Origin: Xanthostigma xanthostigma
Taxonomy: Eukaryota; Arthropoda; Insecta; Raphidioptera; Raphidiidae
Length of the DNA: 64,000 bases
Direction: 5' to 3'
Assembly: GCA_963575645.1 (NCBI GenBank)
Contig: OY754468.1
Coordinates: forward strand, 5,084,001 to 5,148,000
Below are positions 55,048 through 64,000 of the stretch, piece after piece. Numbering within the stretch: position 1 is the first letter of the stretch; each line of letters opens with the position of its first letter. A model generated the notes under the pieces. It was not told where the DNA came from, made no database searches, and saw nothing but the letters and a program-made list of their open reading frames with translations. The position numbers and the translations under genes are program-made.

Positions 55048-55425
55048 CAGAGATCCCCAAACTTTTTTGTCTCGTACACCACTTGTTTTTCGGTTTTGGG
55101 TAGACCCCCTGCTTATCTGATATTGATTTTTTGCAAATTCATTAATTTCAAATGTATTTTTGACAACCGGTATAGTGCTACTCATTTTGAACCTGATGCT
55201 TTAATAATAAATTTTCAACATTTGGCATAAATTTAGTTAGATTTAATCTTAAATCTCTTCGGTTAACGATGTCCAGTTTGTTTTTTTTTTTTTGTTAGAA
55301 GATTCATTATCGTCGACCCCCATTTTTATTTCATGGACCCCCAATTTTTTTTTCCGGTGACATGGACCCCTTGCAAGTTGTCGTCGACCCCTGGGGGTCG
55401 ATATAGACCACTTTGGGAATCACTG
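55048..55425. mobile_element. hAT MITE with exact 8-bp duplication TTCTATAG
   Basis: TTCTATAG at 55,040-55,047 and 55,426-55,433. Ends CAGAGATCCCCAAAC.. and ..CACTTTGGGAATCACTG are typical hAT (Charlie-like) termini. GGACCCC / GGGGTC motifs inside. 378 bp, non-coding. Confidence 0.88.
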
Positions 55426-55439
55426 TTCTATAGCAACCA

Positions 55440-56298
55440 TATGTTTACGTAGTTTTTGACTTCATACTATGGTCAAATCATCGTAACATTATCGTTACGC
55501 TGATGATTTTGTGTTCCTTCCTGTGAAAAACATCGATAACTAGAACCGCATATCAGATAGAGATCAAGGCTGCCACAATTTGTACATATAGTACCTACAA
55601 TGTAGCTACGTGTTAAGTAAACGCGATCCACTCAACAAATGTTCTCAATGATTTGCATAATGCGGAACGTTAGGAATGTCCTGTCTCGTCTTCAGAACAC
55701 ATACTCACTGTACCAACACACTAGATAGTTGAAGTTTGTGCAATTAACACCTTCAACAAATGATTCAAACACACACACACAATCACACACTCACATATAC
55801 TGCATCAGACACTCCAGCTAGAAACAGCTGTGCTATTAATGTCCTGGATATAGTTACCCACTGAGCCTATCAGATGTCATTACTCACGAGCCCTGAAAAA
55901 CACTTGTAGTTCCAGAGTCGACCGTGTGAAATATCCGGTCGACTTTTAGTACAATGTAAAATAGATGAAAAAATGACTTACCTTAAAAACGAAAAAGTTC
56001 CTCCACTTAGGAGTTTTGGTTCATTTTAGCATAGGAATGAAGAATCTGAAGAGTACATAAAAAATCTAAGCGAATAAAAGTGTTTTTGGGAGTGGGTTTG
56101 TAAAAATTTTGTAACAACCAAATATCATTTTTCAAGTGGGAAGTCGTTTTCAATTTGGCTTTTCTGAACAAGGTTCATTTTTGAAGTAAAACTTTTTTAG
56201 GCACGCTTGACTAAGCTGGTAAATGCCTGACGAAAGCGTTTACGGAAGTGCATCATCGCGAACGGTAGTTGAGAAGGAGATATAACTTAGTGAAGATA

Positions 56299-56341
<43 letters not shown>

Positions 56342-56525
56342 ACATTTCGTATATTGGAAGTTGAGAGGGAGATATAAGTTAGTAAGTGCGACAAAGATGG
56401 AGCATTAATCGAAATTATTTTTTTTTGGACAACTATTTGACGTTTAAAATGAAAACAATTGTTTTTGTATCAAAAATACATTTAATCGAATTTTGCTGCA
56501 TTTTGTAACGGGAAATAATGTAGGT
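55440..56525. other. Unassigned sequence with a (GA)n run
   Basis: A (GA)n microsatellite lies at 56,304-56,338. The block 56,185-56,265 mirrors 41,700-41,770. Two short open frames show no domain. Confidence 0.4.
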
Positions 56526-56528
56526 TAG

Positions 56529-57252
56529 TTAAGGGGTTAGGTGGGTTTCAAAATTTCAAAAAATCGATTTTTTTTTTTGCTTATCTTATAATTCAATATG
56601 TTTAGAATATTCTCTTAAAGTTTTAAAACGATCTGAGTAATATTCTAAGAGATATAGCCTTCGGATGTTCTACCCTTCAGGCTATGTTATTTGAATGTAA
56701 ATCTTTAATCGCGTTTTTCTCGAAACTACGTTTTTGAAATCGGTGGTCACGATTTCTCGAAAAATTATGAACCGATCTGTTTGAAACTTTGCACACTTCT
56801 TCAAAATAACATTATCTCGTGCTTGAACGAAGGATTTTTTTTCTATTTTAAGTGATTTTTCATGGCCATGAAGGGTGCAAATTTTACTCAAAAAAAAGGG
56901 TTTTTTTGTTCTCAACGTCGCCAAAAATGCAATTTTATTTATTTTTTTCCTTCGTCCAAGCACAAGCTTTAAGCATCTACTAACAGAAAATTTTTGGTTT
57001 TTGCATTTCCGATGAATCTGTCATGAGTTATCCTGACCACGCCGATAGAACTTTTTTTTGAGGGGTCACAGGAAACGACGTGCCCACGCCTTAATTTTCA
57101 ATATTTTTTAATGAAAATTTCACAAACTACTTATGAAATATATACCTTTTATATGGTAAATTGATGGAATGAAATATTTTGTTGGTTAAATAAAAAAAAA
57201 AATCGTAAAAATGTACCTGTTTTGAGCCTTTGAAACCCACCTAACCCCTTAA
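56529..57252. mobile_element. TTAA-bounded MITE with GGGGTTAGGTGGGTTTC ends
   Basis: TTAAGGGGTTAGGTGGGTTT at the left is exactly mirrored by AAACCCACCTAACCCCTTAA at the right. TTAA tips suggest piggyBac-type targeting. The 93-codon minus frame inside is not recognisable. 724 bp. Confidence 0.8.
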
Positions 57253-57254
57253 TA

Positions 57255-58118
57255 AATCCTTTTAAATGTATTATAAATTATGCTAATAAATATATATACA
57301 TATTTTGCCTATTAATTAATCAAAAATTATATTTTAAACATTTCGTCTTTGTAGATATGTGCTACAGAGTGAGGTTATATTGTGTTCAATAAACTTTGAG
57401 ACGAACCGACTGCATATTATTGTTCGTTTATGAATTTAACATGAGCAAATTTGAGGTATTTACGCAGTATTCTTAATAAATATATTTAAAATAATTATGG
57501 CACGAAGAAGTTTCACTTCAGTCGTGTGGTCTAAAGCACACTCGCTTTTTTATTTGAAATAATTTTGTCATCGTACATTTCCTGTAATAACTTTACACAA
57601 CTACACGTTACTTACAAAGCAAAGAATGACTTATTTTTTTATGTTCTCCCAGCAATTCAAATTAAAACTTATAAAAGAGAATAGTGATTGCAGCCTTGTA
57701 CACAGGGTGTATCACAAGAAACTGTACATAGGGAAACATAATATACATCACAAATTAGTTAAGAACAGAGATTACTTTGCCCTGTATTCAGAGTTCGTTA
57801 CCATGGTTTACATAATGAAATCTATTCGAGATAGTGGCACAATCTGGATGAACTTAAAGACAAAATCGCCGAAGTATGTTTCAAAGTGACTCCTGTAATG
57901 TTAGACCAATGAATTCAATACTGACTGGAACGGCACCGACGCAGTCGACAAGTGAGGCAAAAAGGTTGCATAGGCAACCAGCAGTCGTTACGGATATCTA
58001 TCTCTCTCTATCTTATGTTGGTTAATGGACAGAGCGCAAATTATTTCAAATATATTTTTGAAGAAAATAAGCTGTAGGTCTTAAGTTAAATAATGTAAGT
58101 AATTTCGTAGTTTTCACC
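57255..58118. other. Unassigned sequence downstream of the THAP gene
   Basis: An 87-codon plus frame at 57,626-57,889 begins with ATG and has mixed composition but no domain known to me. It could be a small gene or chance. Confidence 0.25.
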
Positions 58119-58119
58119 T

Positions 58120-59545
58120 TCAAAATGTTTTTTTTAGAACCGCATCCAAATTTTCATTGCTATGTCCGCCCTTTGAAATTGATTGAATTACGTCTTTCAT
58201 GTTGGAAATTTGTACATCCCTCCTCTTTAGTTTCTGTTTTAGTGTTTTAATTCTTCTTCGTAATAGTATATCTTTGTTGGTATATGAAACTGTTTGGGTT
58301 TCACGATCAACCAACATTCCAACTTGGGTGCTTGATGTAGAAGGTAGATTGATGTCCATAAGAGGTATAATATGCTGAACATCCTCATTATGAACATCCA
58401 CAGAGACATCCTAAAAAAACAATAACATTTATTCATCAAATAATAATAATATAATTAGGATAATAATAATAGGACAGGTGCCAATATCGTTTTTTTTTTA
58501 ATTTATATCCATAGGTACCTACCAGTTTTTTAATTTTCCTGCGAGGTTCAGCAGTTTTTGGTAACAAATGCTTAGGAAATGAAAATACACTGGGTACAGC
58601 ATCTAGTTTTAGTAATTTAGCGGTGCACCCTGGTTTGACTATGTAATCTGTTGGAAGGAAATGTTCTCCACAAAGTTTGCTGGTTTTAGATGGAGCCCAA
58701 TTATCCCTGCGAACTGCCTTTATCCATAACTTTAGGATTTCTGGTCGTTTAAATGGAAAACTGCAACAAACAAATTTTCTTTTAATATTAACAATTATTC
58801 AAAATCTTTGATTAACGTCTGAATAGAACTCTTCAAATAAATAAAATTGTCGACCAATTTTTCTCAGACAAATATATTGACAAAAAATAAAAAAATAACA
58901 AATCGGCTTTGGATCTTCTTCAGAAAAATCTAAAAAATATAAATTATTAGTATTAGTTATTTAATATGTATTATGTAATAGAGTGCACGACTAATACTAA
59001 TAATTTATATTTTTTAGATTTTTCTGAAGAAGATCCAAAGCCGATTTGTTATTTTTTTATTTTTTGTCAATATATTGGTCTGAGAAAAATTGGTCGACAA
59101 TTTTATTTATTTGATTAACAATTATTGTTAATTATTTAATATTTCATATTTTATTACCCTCTTTATGAAATTAAATGGTCTATAAAATACGTTATTATAA
59201 ATAAATAAAATAGAATTAAGACCATGTGTCAAAAAGTAAACTGTAAATAGCTAGTCCAATTTTGCCTGCATTATGATAAGTTTAATTATGAAAAAGTCAT
59301 AAAATATTCATGATACAAACTATAGTGCAGTTTCTGAAATAACTTTATAATTAGGCTAAAGGTTGTATCTAGCTATTAAAAAATTATTGCACTAGTATTC
59401 AGTATGTCAAAATTTAATTAAGTACTAGCTATATTTTTACACAAAATATATTTTTTAATTTAATATTTTTAACTTACCCATGAAAAGATATTTTCCGTTT
59501 ATCTTGCTCATTCTGGCATCCAAACGCTACACAAGAAATCACCAT
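58120..59545 (-). CDS. THAP-domain zinc-finger protein, complete three-exon gene
   Basis: THAP domains are C2CH zinc fingers that bind DNA, in host regulators and in P-element-type transposases. Exons are 59,478-59,545, 58,523-58,760 and 58,120-58,410. Donors (GTAAGT, GTAGGT) and acceptors (..TTGCAG, ..TTTTAG) are canonical and phases join cleanly, giving 198 residues. The product starts MVISCVAFGCQNEQDK. C5, C10, C53 and H56 are the zinc ligands, W35 and the AVPSVF block (77-82) are family hallmarks, and P25 follows the ISFHGF turn. The part after the domain is basic and then acidic. Residues around 145-175 (RRRIKTLKQKLKRR) look like a short coiled coil, as in many THAP proteins. No transposase catalytic region follows, so a small host protein is likelier than a transposon ORF, but a truncated element is possible. 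A MITE sits in intron 1. The ATG chosen is the only one that starts the zinc finger at its usual place. Confidence 0.85.
58800..59115. mobile_element. Palindromic MITE in THAP intron 1
   Basis: Long arms (AAAATCTTTGATTAACGTCT start; GGATCTTCTTCAGAAAAATC inner block) pair around 58,950-58,990. TTAACAATTATT lies directly on both sides. Same family as the mariner-embedded copy at 50.9 kb. Confidence 0.75.
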
Positions 59546-59549
59546 TGTT

Positions 59550-59910
59550 TTTAATTTAAAACCACAACAAAAAAGAATACGTTTTACAACCACCAACAAA
59601 TATTCTAAACCAATACAATTTAGTATTTTTTAAATACGACAGATGAAACGAAACTAATGGCGTACTAGAAGACAATGAATATATTCCCTAATATTGCAAC
59701 TTTAACAAAAATAAGCCTTCAAATGCCCCAATTTTTACCTGAGATAATTTATTCACCTAACAGGTAAAATAAACCCAATTCACTGCAACGAGTATGACAA
59801 AGAGAGGTTACCGTAACACAAGCTGTCTTTGTTTGATTTGCCCCTGACACAGTTAGCGTACTTGAAACCAACAGGCGGCACCGTTCTAGGTAGTATTTGA
59901 ATTCATTGTA
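59550..59910. other. 5' flank of the THAP gene
   Basis: Contains the likely promoter on the minus strand, but no TATA box or initiator is convincing. A palindromic MITE begins at 59,912. Confidence 0.3.
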
Positions 59911-59911
59911 G

Positions 59912-60075
59912 GTTTGTTCCAAGCAGCCGTGAACGGTAATAGAACCGTACATAGCTTGTCACTGCGCAAGACTAATTTGCGCACTAGCTCAAAAATCGAT
60001 ACTGCGCAAGACAGTCTTGCGCAGTAACAAGACTGTGTACGGTTTTATTACCGTTCGCGGCTGCTGGGAACGAAC
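59912..60075. mobile_element. Small palindromic MITE, copy 2
   Basis: GTTTGTTCCAAGCAGCCGTG and its mirror CGGCTGCTGGGAACGAAC close a 164-bp hairpin with the same TGCGCAAGACAGTCTTGCGC centre as 32,684-32,833. Confidence 0.75.
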
Positions 60076-60079
60076 TTTG

Positions 60080-60400
60080 TGTTAGACAAAGTGAGACAAA
60101 GTTTTTATAACCTATTAAGCCACTACTGAATTGAAAATGGAGGTTTATTTGAACATTTGGTTTAATTTTTTATTTTAGATGTTTGTTTGGTTCAATTATT
60201 TAATTAAAAAAATATTTTCTAAATAAAAAAATTGCTTCATTAATAAAAATAAATTCATTTAATACTGAAAAATTTATTTTAACTGATTATTTTAATTATT
60301 CATTATTAGCAATAATTGTTATAATGGTTAGTGAGCGTTATCATGGTACTCATTCTCATATGTGGCCAAAGTAATCGTTGATTGTCAAACACGAACACCA
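60080..60400. other. Unassigned AT-rich sequence
   Basis: Dominated by TTTAATTATT-type runs. No features seen. Confidence 0.4.
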
Positions 60401-60404
60401 TTTT

Positions 60405-61022
60405 ATTTCATAAAGGAAGAGTTTTCGAAAAAAAGTTTCGGACAAAAGCTGCCGAGAATCAAGGGAAAAAATATTGGTGCAGTTTTTTTATCATTTAGTG
60501 GAGGCGCCTCCGAAATATCAAGACCACTTTCATTTTCTTAAATATAGGAGCTCATATTTTTTTTATTTCGGACTATTGTTTTTTAGTCAAAGAAAATAAC
60601 TTTTGTACCACACACTTTTTGATTTGATGCAATCCTTAATCGCTATTTGGTTCTCAATTCAGCCCATGTGTGTGTGTGTGTTCAGCATCCTCGAAAACCA
60701 GTCTCATCAGACAATAGTCGGATTTTTCAGGGTTTTTTCCGACTCACACAATCCACTAAAATAGAAAACATGACATTAACTGAGAACCAAACGGCGGTTC
60801 TTATTGCATCAAATCGAAAAATGTTTGGTACAAAAGTTATTTTCTTTGACCCAAAGAACAAACAATCCGAGAAAAAAATATGGGCTCCTATTTAAAAAAG
60901 TGGAGGTGAATTTGATATCTTGAAGAAACCTTAACCAAATGATAAAAAAACTGCACCAATATACTTCCCCCTTGATGCTGTTGTTTGAAACTTTTTTCAA
61001 GAACTCTTCCTCTATGAAAAAA
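60405..61022. mobile_element. Foldback element, about 250-bp arms
   Basis: TTTCATAAAGGAAGAGTT at the left and AACTCTTCCTCTATGAAA at the right close arms that pair over ATTGGTGCAGTTTTTTTATC, TTTTGTACCA and TTTGGTTCTCA blocks. The centre (about 60,665-60,775) is unique. Confidence 0.7.
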
Positions 61023-61142
61023 AGGTCCATCCTGTAGATATCATTAACACGTCTTTATTTATAAAGATATTTTAGATACAAATAGTCTTTAAAATGACAA
61101 ATTATTGTAAACGCAATACCTATTTTAATTTAATTTTAATAT

Positions 61143-61148
61143 TTTATT
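61143..61148 (-). terminator. Poly(A) signal AATAAA for the disulfide isomerase gene
   Basis: Lies about 90 bases beyond the stop codon on the minus strand (TTTATT on the plus strand). Confidence 0.55.
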
Positions 61149-61236
61149 AAATATATATTATGCATATAATTTTCTGACGACATAATTCTTTTTAATTGTT
61201 GTCTTCTCTTCCAGTAGAAAAAGAGTCTCTTGGTGT

Positions 61237-63340
61237 TCAGAATGTTTCTGTGTCCGCTTCTTTTTTTTCATCCTTCGAAGCATTGTCTTGGGTTAGTACA
61301 TCATCGGATTTTGTAACTTCTTCATTGTTCGTAGTACTTTCTTCCTCTGGAGACTCTGTTACTTGATAAGTACCTTCAGATTCTATGAACTTGATAAGTG
61401 CTTCAAACGTGCGCGCGCCACTGTAGTGGATGGGATCTTTATTGCCTTTCACGTAAAATTTCAATGTTGGTAAATAATGTATTTCAACCTGCTTCAACTC
61501 ATTTAGATCACTATTTACTTTGGCTATGACGACATCATCACGCGACCTTTAAAAAATAAGAACAGTTACGATTTTCTTGTACTTAATTTTAAGAATTCTT
61601 TATATGAAAATAGCCGCTAGCCGCAACAATGTTTTATAGTCCATTCGCAGGGCCGTACCGACCACGGGGCAAGTGGGGCGATACCCCGAGGCCTCCAACA
61701 AAAAGGGGCTACTTTTCAGGGGTTTAAAGGTGTCCACATTCGTTCTTTACTTTTTTGGGCCCTTCCACAAATTACCTTTAGAATTGTATGTAAAAAACAG
61801 AGTGTTTTTTCCGAGGAAAAATTTGTTTTTGCTCCCTTTCTCCTGTTTCGAGAGAGAGGAAGAAAGAACAAATCGCTATTGTCGAATAAAATCTCGTGAG
61901 GCGGTAGATGTCTCCACCACGTTAGACACTCTTCTCTCATCTCTGTCTAATAGACAGAGAAGAGAAGGCGCTCGCTTCAATATCAAGCTTGGGTGCCACA
62001 CGCACCAGTTTTATCTATGTTTATTCAATAGATACAAAATGTCGGTTCGGAATTCCTTTTTTTTTTAATTCCAAACTCGCGATAGGCTGGTATACCTAAT
62101 ACGCCTGTTCTCACTAGGAACTAGCCTACCAAACCCGTATATTTTTCCGATTTTTCGTGTAGACTTATTCATGGTTCGCTGAAAAATGTATCTACCTTAA
62201 CGATCTATCATTTGAATATGTTTAACAGTTTCATCACGACGACGAAAGCAATGTAAGACACGAATGACAATCATAATTTTGAACATAATAATAAGTAATG
62301 GCCTTTTTTAAGCACTTTTTAAATTCTACGTAGGGGGCCCCAATTTAACTTCTTGCTCCGGGGCCTCCGAGGTTCCAATTACCATTCCACAGCAATAGCA
62401 GTAGTGGAGCTTTCAGCTCCACCATTTTGGTTCGACTTGCTTTACGGGGCTGTACCCCGTTCCGTAGCAACGTACTAAAACGGTGCTTGTTTGAAGGCAG
62501 GAGACCTTCTAATGAAGAGAATTTCGACTTTTGTAAGTTAATGTTCCATTACAAAACTGCGTCTGTTTGGAGACAGTGACTGAACAAGAAAACGGAGGTT
62601 AATGTTGCATTACAAAACCGTGGTTTTTGGAGGAAGTATTGCTTTCTATTGAATAAGGAAACGGAAATAAACGTCTTGAACAGTTCTGGATCCTTGTGAG
62701 AAGACACTCAGTCCATTCGTGATTTGGTACCCAAATATCTGAGTAGCAAGGGGTCGAACATGACGCTCTTCCGCAGCACCTCATTCCATGTTCTTGTCAG
62801 AATATGTTTCCAAACAGTCCTGAGAATTTAGCCCTTTCAAGGGCACAGCCCACTGTTTAGAAACAAATGTTCCTAGAATGTGGCCACCATTATCACCCTG
62901 AGGGAACAAGTGATTGTAAATGATTGCATTTATATGATAAATATTTACTTAAGTTTTTCAGCAACTTCCTCGAGAATTGGTGCCAGTTCTTTGCAAGGTC
63001 CGCACCAAGGTGCATAAAAATCTACAAGTACGTATTTCGATTCATCGAGGGTAACTGAATCATAGTTGGAGCTGACCAAAACTTTGACCGGCTTCTTGTC
63101 CCAGTCTGCTGGCAAATCTTGACTTAGCAAGTAAATTTCGAGTTGTTTATTGACAAATGCCTGCACAAAGGTTCTAATATTGTTCTCGTTGATTTCTTTA
63201 GCTTCAAGTTTATATTTTTCTTCACCATTTTTCCCGTAAGTCTGAATACGTATCGCGGGCACATCTTGCTTTTTTACACCCATGCTTTCGAGTAAATGTT
63301 GGTGGTCTTCAGAGTCGACATTAATTGCGACGAATCGAAT
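61237..63340 (-). CDS. Protein disulfide isomerase, last two exons (b' end, a' domain, C-terminus)
   Basis: Protein disulfide isomerases form and reshuffle disulfides in secretory proteins in the ER. Exon 62,949-63,340 (phase-0 start after TGATAG) joins exon 61,237-61,546 through a GTAAAT donor and an AAAG acceptor, with a split Lys codon. The visible 232 residues cover the end of b' ([27 protein letters not shown]) and the a' thioredoxin fold: [27 protein letters not shown] and the cis-Pro loop YLPTLKFY, then an acidic tail. Two departures from P4HB-type enzymes: the active site is CGPC rather than CGHC, and the protein ends KKEADTETF with no KDEL or HDEL. Reading either other frame through the A8 run near the end does not give a KDEL. 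CGPC lowers oxidase and isomerase tendency in known thioredoxins. It is likely a divergent paralogue. Upstream exons (a, b) lie beyond 63,340, probably outside the window. Confidence 0.93.
61640..62390. repeat. Repeat-rich part of the disulfide isomerase intron
   Basis: CAGGGCCGTACCGACCACGG and a CTCCGGGGCCTCCGAGG phrase mark what looks like a decayed hAT-like element with GGGGC-rich ends. The 131-codon frame inside is not recognisable. Confidence 0.4.
62395..62945. repeat. Remaining intron sequence with short duplications
   Basis: Two loosely repeated phrases (AATGTTCCATTACAAAACTG near 62,541 and AATGTTGCATTACAAAACCG near 62,602) and hairpin-forming GGAGCTTTCAGCTCC. Origin unknown. Confidence 0.35.
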
Positions 63341-63628
63341 CTATCACAAATGTTTAAAATTAAACTCTGATTAACCATTTGTATCGTAAATATTGGACAA
63401 AAAGCTGAAATTCTTATTTATTTCAGTGGGCAGATATTTGCATGATATTTCTTAGCGGATTTTTCGCCTTGCGCATCATTACGCGCAGTGCAAGAATCTC
63501 AAAATTTCTGCCCGTGTGGTGTACAGGCACTCCTCAACTTACGAACACCTTGTGTTCCCGGGACTCGTTTTTAAGTCGGATCAATAGATAGAGATTAGAA
63601 TGTATGGGGTAATACATATATGGATTAT

Positions 63629-64000
63629 GTTACAAACTCCCCGTTGAGATGACAAAGAAGTTCGTGAGACGACAATTGACTCGTTATTCTAACAAAAACA
63701 CACCGATTGTCGTGGGAGACAACAATCGGCTTCATTGTTGTTCCAAAAACAGGCATAAGTAAAAAAGGCTTTGTTGTCAAATTCCAGACAACAATGAAAT
63801 TAACAAAGCAAAGAACTATCCAGAGCCTATAAAAACTACGGGATAGATTAGTGGAGACACAGTCACACAGGGACAGTCATACAGTGTCCCTCATCGAGTG
63901 ATACATAAATTCGACATAAATTAACAGTCAGTGAATAATGCTGAGGTAACTGCTGAAATAAATAGTTTAGTATAAATAATCTCCTGTAGATAAATAAATA
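63629..64000 (+). mobile_element. Possible LTR of a retrotransposon fossil, running off the window
   Basis: Starts TGTTACAAACTCCCCG, carries a TATAAAA-type promoter box near 63,830 and an AATAAA near 63,957, in the order expected of an LTR. The 3' end, primer site and coding region would lie beyond 64,000, so the call rests on layout alone. Confidence 0.35.

Noticed and set aside
56682-56963. 93-codon minus frame
   Set aside because: Inside the TTAA-bounded MITE, lysine- and phenylalanine-rich from A/T runs, with no domain.

Overview
The window is eukaryotic nuclear DNA from an insect. It is AT-rich, gene-poor and packed with transposon relics. Three protein genes are supported, each split by introns with canonical GT/AG ends: an LMO4-type LIM-only protein, a THAP zinc-finger protein and a protein disulfide isomerase. 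Several repeats resemble families I know from moths and butterflies and also from other insects. These include an element opening with TTTAGGGTTCCGTACCTC and Helitron-like copies running from TCTATACTAATA to CTAG. Lepidoptera is therefore a reasonable but unproven guess.

Layout. 0-11 kb is intergenic or intronic sequence: an LTR retroelement fossil with a tRNA-Lys-type primer site, Helitron-like copies, a Tc1-like element with TA duplications, a hAT element, a LINE tail and a dead mariner. 11.4-11.8 kb is a GC-rich island that may be a promoter or 5' exon. 12-16.5 kb holds foldback and hAT miniature elements. 16,594-16,894 is the terminal exon of the LMO4-like gene. The frame stays open for a further 248 codons past its TGA, almost to a poly(A) signal. 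18-57 kb is a mosaic of nested DNA transposons (hAT, pogo, PIF/Harbinger, mariner, TTAA-type elements, long foldbacks), LINE scraps, tRNA-derived sequences and small tandem arrays. 58.1-59.5 kb carries the complete three-exon THAP gene on the minus strand. 61.2-63.3 kb carries the last two exons of a protein disulfide isomerase gene on the minus strand, with upstream exons beyond the window. The right edge may hold part of another LTR.

The three genes share no pathway that the sequence reveals: a nuclear transcription cofactor, a probable DNA-binding protein and an ER or secretory oxidoreductase. The strongest unusual signals are the long in-frame extension after the LMO4 stop, the disulfide isomerase with a CGPC active site and no KDEL-type tail, and a hAT element that carries a reverse-oriented copy of the very repeat it landed in.

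All calls come from reading the sequence. No alignment or database search was run, and boundaries of old repeats are approximate.
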